Notes under the pieces: model-generated
Databases searched by the model: none
The model's input: only the letters and a program-made list of their open reading frames with translations
Told to the model about the DNA's origin: nothing
Assembly: GCF_024362695.1 (NCBI RefSeq)
Contig: NC_065407.1
Location: 5,270,001 to 5,334,000, forward strand
From: Pectinophora gossypiella
Taxonomy: Eukaryota > Arthropoda > Insecta > Lepidoptera > Gelechiidae
DNA length: 64,000 nucleotides
Direction of reading: 5' to 3'
Made by a program: the position numbers and the translations under genes
In this document: positions 33,132 through 45,100 of the stretch, piece by piece
How the letters are laid out: each line of letters opens with the position of its first letter
Position numbering within the stretch: the first letter of the stretch is position 1

Positions 33132-36100
33132 CTGTAATAAAAATAAATTTGAGTAAATGATTCTGATTAATTAAAATTATCAGTACATTAATTAAAAAAA
33201 AATAAAAGTTAATAATTATTAATTAGGTAAGTAACCGGAGATGTCCTTAGAAAAGATTTAGTATGATCTAGTCTGAACCGGCGAGCGTGTATGAAACTAT
33301 TGATGAATGTTTTCTCCACAACACAAGAGAAGTGTGCCAGGAGCAAATAGAATTCCATAGTCTCTGCTTATCCCGGTGGGAAATAGGCGTGAGTTCATGT
33401 ATGTATCCGAACATTATTTACAAAAACATTGGAGAGGCAGTTTGAAGAATTTCCCGTTAATTATATTAGGAACGCGAACGAAGTTGCATCGAGTTGAAGA
33501 GTCTTCAAAAATGTCAACAACTAGGGTGGTATTAATAATCTTACCACAGCTGAGACTGCCCTCAAGATCATGCTCAAGTATCTGTTTTTATATTAGAACT
33601 GTCACATTGACATGATCTTGAGAGCAGTCTCAAAGCTGAGATTGACTTAATTGGATAATTTTACTTCTTTAAAAGCTTCCTCATCCGAAGTTTTGAGACC
33701 TTTTCATCATAATGTCAGATCATTATACAAGTTGAAAGCGACGTTGACAATGTTAGATCTTGCTAAATGGCCATGAACTTAATGCCATTATTTTATTTCA
33801 TTAAAAGCATCAAAAGATGTGAATTGTGAATGTGAAAGGAAAATTGATTGTTTGTTTTTGATAAAGATTCGTCTTCTTTACGAAGATGCTAACTCAGCAC
33901 GTAATGAACATATTTTCCTCTCAAGAACACTGTTGTCGAATTTCATACATGATTACATAATAATGTAGGTAAGTATTTAAAAAATATAATTGTCAATCTT
34001 ATATGAGAACATAAAACGTCTATTGTTTTTTATTGGTTTCTATTTTTAGAGAAATTGAATTAAGTTTCAGGAAATTACGTGGTTATATAAAAACCATTTG
34101 ATTTAAGTAAAAGGTAAAACAATTTCCTGCCTCTCAGAACCTTACTTCTTTTATATTTTACGTTAATATTTACATACATTTTACCAGAACTTCGTCAAAA
34201 TCTACTTTTAATGGCCTCAGTAGCCGGTGAGGATATACCAAAAATAACTATGTGAGACTAGTTATCCCAAGCAGTTTACTTGATAGTGTTGTTTTTGATG
34301 TAACTTATTGTAGATTTACAAATAAACCAGTGCAGTGCATCTAATTTGCCGCAAATGGCATTGATAACTTGGCCGGATAATTTTGATAGTGCAAAATTAA
34401 GTGATTTCGTATTTCCACCGGGGTAAGCAGAGAATGTGGAATTCCATTCGCAGCAATCCTGACAAGCAATCGAGCCTATAGCGGTTCAGTATTAATCCTG
34501 GCACCGAGGTCGGTAAATTGATCAATTGTGAGGTCTATTACCAACATCATCAATTGGATAAACAGAACCTACATATTTCGAAATTATTTAAAAAAATCAA
34601 AATTTATGTGCCTCTCACTTTTAGGTTGCAGGTACACACAGCACAGGCCTAACCAATGATAGCCGAATTTGTTTTCGAATTCATGTTCGGATCATAAATG
34701 ATTATCACGTGCTCAGGAAGGCGGAAATCATCGTGAGGAAACCCACATTCCCGAGAAATGCATTTTCGGAGGTATGTGACCTAACCTGTATTGGGGCTGG
34801 ACCTATCAACTCCTCAGGTTAGGTAAGCGGACCCTGTGAGAAACGGCATAATGCTAGGGGGATGATTTAAAAATCAAGATTTGTAATGTGGCTCTGTCAC
34901 ATTCTTTCTCGCAGTGATTGATCGCTTCTTGAGATCTCCTCAACACCTTTCATCTCCGCTTTGGTGGAAACGCTTTATTATTACCCAAATGCAGCGCTAA
35001 AAGGAGGGTTATTTAATTATTTTTCTTACCTGATCCAACGACAGCAGCTGTTCTGATACCAATCTGGGTAATGTTGTGGTACCGCACCGCAATTTTGTCG
35101 TGAATCTGTCTCCAGATCATTTCCATGGGCACGTAGAATTGAAGGCTGTATGTGAAGAGGATCGCTAGGGCCATCAATATCTTGGCACTCTGAGCCAACC
35201 TGGAACGAGAAATTAAAATTAAATCTCTCATTAAAAAAAATCAAAATACCTCGCAAGTTTATATTTTTTAACAATTATCAGAAAAATATTAAATACTAAC
35301 ATATTAAAATAAACTAAATATATTTTACATTAGGTAAGTATATTTATAAATTTTTAGTTCAAATGTTAATGTTCTTCATTGAAATTTCATAAAATTGTTA
35401 AAAAATGAAGTCTGGGTGTTTCTTTATTAACAGTGGAGCAATGGAGTAACATGGTAGAGTAAGTATGCTCCGTACCCAGACTTTGATAAGTTGAACAACT
35501 CTCTAGTTCTGTGCAATAAAGTATATTTGATTTGATTTGATTTGAACAATCGTTAATAACGTAAATCCGATTTTTGTAATGCAAAGCAGTTGAAGTATCA
35601 AATTGAACATTATTTTTTCCGTATACCAAACATTATAGTACGTACCTATAGTAATTTATAGTACACACACAAAATAAGTAGATTTATATAGGCCTCCACG
35701 TCTCGACATAAATACGAGACAAATTCTATTTTTATTGAACTAAAACCTCTACTCCAGGAATCATTTCAGACACGAGTAGGAATTGCGAACTTCAATATTT
35801 TAAGAAGATTCCGATTGACCTAGTTCAATACAGACTGTTTATTTTTACTCAAACCATTCAGGTGCCTAGATAGGCACAGATGTTATATTTGGCTCTAACA
35901 TCGATTTGTAAATAGCCTATCTGGCTGGTTTAGTAATAAAGTGAAAAGTAAAATTAATACATAAAGGTGTGGCTACCCACGCCTTTGCTAATCAGAACAC
36001 AATTTGCCAGTCACTTACGAAGTAGGCACTCAGATGGATTCGTTGAAATATATATTACTAGGGTCGATGAACTTTGTTTTACCCTTTTCCGTATTTTGTC

Positions 36101-39100
36101 ACCGCTTAAACCTTCCCTGGACTTCCACGAATATTTCAAGACTAAAATTAGGCATATGGGTTCAGCTTTACTAACGTTATATTATTTATACACCTAGTTA
36201 TATTTATATATTTAAATGAAAACTTTGAGGAATGATTCAGACCATGATTCTGAGTAGATATCAAGTGGAATTGTCTATCGCAAAAGTATAGAATTGAAAA
36301 TAGTTTAAAAACACAAAAAAAAAAAACATGAATTTTCCGACAGGAAAACCTATTTGATATCAACTCAGGATCATGGTCGCAATAATCCCCCCAGTATTCG
36401 TTACGATGCCACTAACACCCTGTACGTATATCTGTATTATTATAGATTATAGATATAGGCGATGATAAGTGAAGCCTGTAAAATGGTTCATCATGTTCAT
36501 TCGTAATAACCCAGTTCGGAGAAAGCGTGGCGTGTAGTTTGTCAAGCTAAAAAGAGGAAGCTCAAAGTTCGTTAAAGAACTAGGGCGACGTCTGCGAGAT
36601 CGTGGTGGCGACCCCCGCTCCGGATCATACCTGGTTCAGCACATCTCGCTGGCCATCCAACGTGGCAACGCGGCCAGCGTGATGGGTACATTTGAGCCGG
36701 GTATGGTCCGAGGCGGGCTATTTGACTAATTTTAAATGTAATTAATATCTAGTTTTTAAGCAATGGCATGTGATTTTTGTAACACTTATATATTTATGAC
36801 AGTTTGTTAAGGGTTCGAATCTCACCTCGGGGTCCATACCATTGAATTCGACTTTATTGAGCTTGAATCAATGATTTGACCTAACAATTATACAATTAAT
36901 GCGTTTGATTTGATCTTATTATAGATATATAATCAAATAGATATATAATTAATGCGTTATTATTAACGCATTAATTGTAATTAGCATTAATATTGTGTGT
37001 TATAAAGTATTATTGATTGATTGATTGATTGATTGATTGTGTGGTTGCCAGAGGCTATTACATGCGAGGAGGTATATACTGAATATACTATACGCCTCGC
37101 TGGTTGATGATGTTAGTATTTCACCTCACAACCCACACGATAGAAGAAGACTATACATTACTATTCAGGGATATAGGCGTGATGATATGTGGTGTTTTTA
37201 TTATGTTGGAAACACAAACAGCTGAATGAGCTTTTTGGTTATTAATCTCTCCAACTTCAGTTAAAAGTATAAGTTTAAGTATCGTTTAGTGTTACAATAC
37301 TAACATATTACAACGATGATCTATTTATTAGGTGTTTAGTGACACCGTAACGAAAAATTCGAGAGATGATTCGAATCATGATTCTGAGTTGATGTCAAGT
37401 GGAACTTTCCGTCGCAAAAGTATGGAACTGAACATAATTAAACAAAGAAACATGAATTATGCGACGGAAAATTCCCCCCACGGATATTCCTCGGTTATGT
37501 ATTATGGTAAAATTATTATCGCTACATTTAAGTATATCTTCGAGAAACAGACACGTTAGGAAAAAACTGTAAACATCCATATTCATTGTTTAGGTACTTA
37601 AGTATATCTATTACCGATTTCTCGAGATATCAACTCTTTTTTTGAAAGTATTTTTAAGTCTATTATAATATTTCGTTACATAATAATTGGGTTAAGTCGG
37701 GGGTTTTGAGTTGTTTTATTCTTTTTCGATGAGATTTTACCGTCGTGGCGTTTTTTCAAAATTTTTAATTTTGCTTAATTTTGATAGAGAATGTCAACCA
37801 ATAAGGTTATCAATAATGATAGTTAAATATTATTCGCAGAGAGATTTAAAAAATCCTCGGACTCAGCTCTTGTCAAACGGGGACGAGTATAACCGTTAAA
37901 CCACCATTCTCATCCTGTTAATGCGACAAATTTCCTACCATCCTAGTATAACAAAAAGAAGATTAAAAAATAACAAAACATAATAGGTACTTACACTTCG
38001 TCCTGCGGCAAATTCAGGGTGACACTTCCCCGCACGTCGTCTCCATACTTGATGTACCCGAAGAAGCCGACGATGCCGTATAAGGATATAACCACTGTCA
38101 TAGCTACATTCAGGACTCCAGGACACCCCAGGAACTGTTCTGGTTTGGCCATCTCGTTCTCAACTGGCATTACCACGCCAATGCCTTCCATGGCGAAAAT
38201 TACGGTACTGAAAAGAGATTTAGGTGAAATATATGGTGTAAAGAAAGAAAGGGACATTGATTAATTTAAAGTGATGATTTGATGAAAGTTTTTTGCATGT
38301 TACCCCGTGGCATCACGACACCAATATTTTAGCGAACGTACTGGAAAGGGGGTTAGATTTGCTGCGAATGGGCCACCGACCACAGCTGGCGGTCGCTATG
38401 GCGCCATACTGCATAATGGAATACACACTACACTTCACACAACACTGGGCAGTGTACTTCGTGGACAATAGTCGCTGCAAGTTGTCGTCTGATTACTTGT
38501 CCCAGTAAGGATAGCGGACGTGAGTTTAATATATGATAGTCAGAATATAAATAAAAAGTCACTAGGTTCGAATATTTACCTTATAAACAAAGGCCACTGG
38601 GTAACACTGGCGACCATTTCCCGTTCAGCAGGATTGGGCAGACCACTGAAGATGTAATACATGGTGATTGAGAAGCAGATGACGAGGAACACGTTGGCGA
38701 TAGCCGAGAAAGGCACCAGCCATTTTAGGTTCCGTATTTGGCAGATGAGGACAAGAGGGACCAGGGTGAGCGCGCAGTACGCCTCCACTGACAATTTGTA
38801 GTCGGGAATGTATTCATCTAAGACCTGGAATAAAAAAAATATGATATATTCAAATCAAATATAGAACTATATATAATAACACCATACCACACCACCACCA
38901 CACCACTATAGAACTTTATTGATATATTCTGTATTTTGGCTAAATTATTTTATTATGACTTCGATTCATGGGTAATGATAAACCTTTATCTAAATATTGA
39001 AGTAGTAGGTGTAAATGTACGCTGTTTATAATATGAAAATATATATCTAAAGTCATTTTATAACTCCAATCCAAAATCAAGCTCAAAGATTGCGTTATAA

Positions 39101-42100
39101 TTGAAATTGGAAAGGGAAAATTATGCGTAGCAAAATTTTATTTAAAATTTTCATCGTCCTAACGAGATATAGCCCTGATTATTTCTTTTTACGGACTCAA
39201 ATTTGCTAATGCAAATCTGGATAGGAAGTTTTGACTCGTGAATCAAAGCGAAATATCATAAATGCGTCACTTTTCAAACGAAAAAAGTGGTGTTAAAAAA
39301 CTTGACGGTAAGTGAAGAGACGAGGTGGCTTGGAGCAGGGTTGCCTAATAAATATCTGATTCACTCTAGCTACTCGAATAGAAAGGTCTCGAATAGGGGA
39401 GCGAGGTATAAATTCGACTTGAAATATGCACTGTCGGAGAATGTCTTGTCATTTGCGAAACGACGTACAATCAGATATAATTAGAAAACTTTCCTTCTAC
39501 GAGGAGGTATACCTCCCAGAATGGCTGTTATGTAATAGGTAGGCTTTACATCGGAAAACATCTCACGTTGCTTCAGTCTTTATCTAGAATATAGGTACAC
39601 ACCGCGGGTGAAGCCTATCACTGCCGTATATTGTTCATTTAGCACCATTCAGAGGTAACAACACGTATGGTATTTCATAAGAGAACCTACAGACGCGAAC
39701 AACCTCAACATCCTGAACCAATTTCAGTGTGACAGGCACATTGTGAAATTCGACAGTGTATAAAAGGCGGCGTAATATAAAAGTTTTTATTAAGTTGGAT
39801 TTTATATAAAATAAATTCATTAACTAAGCGGGGTATTTTTTTCACATGTTGTAATAATGTACTGTACACCTATCGTTCTTTCAATATAAATCATCTGTAA
39901 ATAATTTAATTTTTTTATTTCATTTTTTTTTATTTTTTATTTCATTTTTATATTTACAGTAAGATAATAAAAATAAGTTAAATGATAGCTCAGATTAAGC
40001 GTGGATACTCAGTTCATTTTACGACAGACGAAAGAGTCCGACGGGGACGAATATACTTATAAGTACTTTCCAAACCCAACTGTGTATATAGTCGTGAGCT
40101 TATAAACAATCAGTCATTATTACCCCTTATTTGCATTAGGCTCGCCCTTTATTATATGAGATTTAAACTTAGCTGACGAAGAGTGGGTGCACTTTTGCTT
40201 TCGGAGATACACAATACAATACAAAAACGCATTATTGCACATATTAACACAACACCAAAACAATTACAAATGTGACAAGAGAGGTACAAAGGGCGGCTGT
40301 ATTGCTAAATAGCAATTTCAATAAATAAAACACGCGTGATGCTATGCTATATTACAATTACTAATAAGAAATAAGCCTTCCTAAACTGACAAGCCGTTTG
40401 TAAACGGGCTGATTGTTCAATTTGCCTGCGACATCGAGATCAGTATCGATATCTCCAGACGATAATATATCACGCGGGTTGTAGCAAGTTCTTGGGATTT
40501 ATTCACGTAATAAGTTTACAAAAAGGTTCCATCTAGGATATCTAGAGTTAAATCGGATGTGTGATGACCAAACCTAAGCTGAACCAATATACTTACGAGT
40601 GAAAAGTTTTGTATTGAAATGTATGCGTAATTTCCACATTGTAGTTATTTACGTATATATGTGAGGTAGTCAAAGTAACATTTTTGTAATAATTGTGTTA
40701 AAATATTATTACTGTCTAAGTTCATTTAGTATTCTGTAATATTTTGATTTCCCTCTTGTGGGACGCTACCTGTGTGAGTACTTTTGTAGCATCCCACACC
40801 CCTCACACTATGAGGAAGGCAGGTTCCTCCGCTGAAAATGCTGCAAGGCAAAAGGGAATTAAGTACGCTGACTTGCAGCAGCAATATTCGTTTGTCCCTT
40901 TTGCGGTGGAGACGGGTGGACCAAGGTGCGAGGAAGCTAAAAAGTACGTTAAAGAACTAGGGCGACGTCTGCGAGATCGTGGTGGCGACTCCCGCTCCGG
41001 ATCATACCTGGTTCAGCACATCTCGCTGGACATCCAACGCGGCAACGCGGCCAGCGTGATGGGTACATTTGAGCCGGGTATGCTCCGAGGCGGGCTATTT
41101 GATTAATTTTAAATGTAATTAATATCTAGTTTTTAAGCAATGACATGTGTTTTTTGATTTTAAATAGATTGATTTGTTTGATTGTATTATTTATTTTTTA
41201 ATCATTCAAATATTATATTTATTTATTTTAAGACGCTTCAACAGCATTATACGTATACATTTATTATGCGTAATATAAGAAATGTAATAAGAGTAATAAC
41301 AATGGGAACAACCGACTAAAAAGTTCAAAAAGTTTAGTAATGTTAAAATATATTATTTACTATAGTAATATCAAAAACTATGTACTGCATATATTGTCTA
41401 TGGACCATGATGTGTATTTTTTCAATAAAGTTGTTCGTTGTTTTCTTCCACTGAAGTACGTCGTTTTATTAAGAAACATAAATAGAGTGTAAACAATTAA
41501 AAAAGAGATAAGTAGAAGAGGTAGTGGAGGGAGTGAGGGGAGGTTTATCTGCAAAACTTTGCTATCGATAGACTGCGAACTTATAAAATGAATGAATATT
41601 TAGTTTAAAACTAACTGGAAAAAAAATCTACTTTAGAAATTAAAAGCTCCTCTATCAACTTCAATGGACAGAAAGACATAGCTCTTATAAATATTGGTTT
41701 ACCACTTTCATTGACAGATCATTCTTTGCAGAAAAATAAAATCTTTTCAAGATTTTTTTATTGTTTCTATGTTGAACTGGCTAATAAAAATAGGCGAACA
41801 CATAAAATATAGAACGCGTTCAACAGCGTATCTTCCCGGATTTGTTATACTCGTAGCAACCGATTGATTATGGATTGTGTCCTTTCTAGCATGACGGACC
41901 GTTATAAAATACAGATTTACCGCCCGCAACTTTGTACGCATGAACTTCGGTTATCGCGCGTGACACGTTTTTTCCATCCCCTTTTCATCCCTTTGAGGGG
42001 TACTTTCCGGGATAAACAAAGATAATTTCTTCTCTATCCTAAGATACATATATAAATCTTACCTATACAAGATCGGTAGGCTGGTAGGGTACCATGTAAA

Positions 42101-45100
42101 TCGGGTCAGCTATTTGAAAAGGTGCACAGTTACTTATGCATTTGTAATATTAGTGTGGATAATCCTTTATAAAGTATATGTGATGGGTTGGTCATCTGTT
42201 TCCATTCGGTTCATCATATCCATTGTAGGACTTCATATTATCGAAAGTGGCCGCAAGTTACCTGATTTTACTTGTGGCGTGCGTGAGTTTAATGTATGTA
42301 ATAATTGTTGTTCTTGCGAATGTATTGATAAATTTCGGGTTCAAGTCCGAAAAAACAAGATTTGGCAGAGGGCTTCTTGTGGCACGATCCTTGAACATAT
42401 TGAGGTTGGCTAAAAATAATCCTCTAGAACTACCTAAACATAGAAAGATATACTCAGTAATAAATCATTTGAACTTTTCTCGTGGAAGCTATTTGTCAAA
42501 GTTCCAATACAAAGTTGTGTGAAAGCTTCGCAAGAATTTTCATAGAAATTAATATTTCAATATACTTCAAAACAACTTAATTTTGTTTTAGTGGTTTACT
42601 TATTTGTTTTGTATGTTCATACCCCTCCGGTTGATTGAAGGGAGACATGCGTCTGGCATTGGGACACACCTATAGGTAGGCTGTTTATGGATATTATACA
42701 GGTTGTTAGTAATACGATAACGAATACTCAGAGGGCGATTCAGATCAAGATTTTGAGTTAATATCGAGTGAGCATTGCTATTAACTTAGAAGCATGAGCT
42801 ACGTTATCCCTCTCAGTATTCGGTACGGTATCACTAAGACCCTGTATATAATGTTATAGATTATTGATTTATTAGTCTACAAGGCTACTGTCTATTACGT
42901 TGTTTATTCACTCCCAGTTCAGCATAGAATCTATAAACTAACTAATTTGAATGAATTATTTAGACTGCACTTTACTTTTTATACTCTTTAGATATAATTT
43001 GAGGAGCTCGGTGGCGCAGCGGTAAACGCGCTCGGTCTGCGATTGTTGAAGTTAAGCAACTTTCGCAAAGGCCGGTCATAGGATGGGTGACCACAAAAAA
43101 AAAGTTTTCATCTCTAGCTCCTCTGTGCTTCGGAAGGCACGTTAAGCCGTTGGTCCCGGCTGCATTAGTAGTCGTTAATAACCATCAATCCGCACTGGGC
43201 CCGCTTATAGTTTAAGGCCCGATCTCCCTAGGCCAACAGTAGGGACGTTAATGGGCTGATGATGATGAGATATAATTTATAAATGTACCTAATGAATGTA
43301 AAACCATAACATGCGGTCGTGATCCTCAGCAGTCAGAGAACAATGAGGAAATGAGGAAGACTTACCTCTTTGAAGTTTTCAGCTATGAACACGACGTAAA
43401 CACAGAGTGCGGCCAAATATGTGCAGGTCAACGCGTAATCGATGAATGTTCTGTGAAAAATAAGCATTTGCTTAACTTCAATGTAACTTCATAACAACAC
43501 ATACACATAATATTTCTCAATGCGGTTACGTTACGATCCCAACCCCACCACCACTCTCGTTTCTTCCGTTCTCATCAAAATCTTCATAATAAGTAGATTA
43601 TAGGAAACTGGTATGTATTTTTTAAAATTTGTATCAATAATGCTAAACGACGCGTGACGCTCCGATATCGCAACGGAGCCGACGCATCGTGTGGCATCGA
43701 TCTTAATATCTCAAGTTCTACCTTCGCACAACAGACTAGTGTGCGAAGGTAGTTTTATTATTTGCCTGTCAAGAATTTACGCAGACAGGTAAATGTTTCT
43801 CTTTGTGATGTAGTTTAGCGATAAATCTAGTAGGCGGAAGCGCACATATGCTTACCAGCATCTGTCGGTTTTTCCCGGATGATTTAAATAATGTCTAGGA
43901 GTCATTTTTTCATGACTATATGCATAGCGAATGCGAGGGTGGAAGGTTTTCCTTATACAAAAAAAAACAATAATAATAAAAAAATAAAAATAAATAAATA
44001 ATAATAAATTTTATTTCATTTCATTTTTACTTATACTTAACGGTTACTTACCTGGCAAAATTTGCCCAAGGCCTGAGCCTCTTCGGGCCGAATTCGAAGG
44101 CAGCACCACAAGTCTCAGCAAATCCCATAGACGGTTTCTTCGCCTCCACACACACCTCTTGCGATGTTTTCACCTTAAATAAAAAAAAACACGTTTTACT
44201 AATACTACCCATCCCAGGGTTCGTTTATATCCAGGGGAGTTAAAACACCACAATCAAGCAATACATCTAAAAACAATATTGTTATTTGAAATTAGTTACT
44301 TTTATATGCGGAAATGTCAAATTTCAATATTTCTTTTTTATATGAATTGCTCCGATGTGGCCTTTTTAACGACTCACCGCATAAACATTCAATTTAAAAG
44401 ATTTTTTATAGCACTCAAACGTGCTTAGGGAAACTCACAAAAAGAAAATTAAAATTATTTCATCCAAATAATATAATAATATTATAATAAAACATAAATG
44501 AAAAAAAAAAAACAATGTTATTCAACATCTTAGATACCAATGCATTTTGACAATCGTTGCGTAAAGCTGCTTCCGAATAGTAGGCGCTATCAGAATTTTC
44601 AGTTTTGTATAAATTATGATCACCACATAAAATGCGACTGATGTCACTGAATTTCTGCTTTCTGCTTTGAACATTAGTTTGAACAATACTGCTTAACATA
44701 TAATTTATTTTGTCTTTTTTTGACATCTTTTACTTTAGAATTCATCATTATCATTAATTTAAGAGCCACGCTCTTGTCGGTGTACTATAGAATTACAATA
44801 TAGTATTATCTAATGAGGAGCTCGGTGGCGCAGCGGTTAACGCGCTCGGTCTGCGATTGTTGAAGTAAAGCAACTTTCGCAAAGGCCGGTCATAGGATGG
44901 GTGACCAAAAAAAAAAAGTTTTTATCTCGAGCTCCTCCGTGCTTCGGAAGGCACGTTAAGCCGTTGGTCCCGGCTGCATTAGCAGTCGTTAATAACCACC
45001 AATCCGCACTGGGCCCGCGTGATGGTTTAAGGCCCGATCTCCCTATCCATCCATAGGGAAGGCCCGTGCCCCAGCAGTGGGGACGTTAATGGGCTGATGA

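Larger units (their letters stand above)
35200..37994 (-). other. Transporter intron 7, filled with repeats
   Basis: Holds a LINE tail (GCAATAAAGTATATTTGATT plus ATTTG repeats, 35505-35545), a palindromic MITE (36215-36422), a LINE 3' end (36530-36790), an ATTG microsatellite (37011-37038), a SINE B tail (37060-37150), a half MITE P (37331-37480) and the repeat at 37620-37780. Met frames here have no motif. Confidence 0.6.
38825..43365 (-). other. Transporter intron 5 (4.5 kb)
   Basis: Contains a LINE tail in minus orientation (40205-40325), a LINE C-terminal fragment (40744-41150), a copy of the 29625 repeat (42215-42300), a SINE C scrap (42620-42690), a MITE P (42699-42845) and SINE A (43001-43267). 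The stretches 38825-40200 and 41150-42200 show nothing recognisable. Confidence 0.6.

Noticed and set aside
38019..38264. 81-codon plus-strand frame
   Set aside because: Antisense shadow of transporter exon 7.
40744..41106. A host gene encoding a 120-residue protein in intron 5
   Set aside because: A second, 5'-truncated copy with the same 3' UTR at 36530 and the retroelement-like C-terminus make a retroelement end much more likely.
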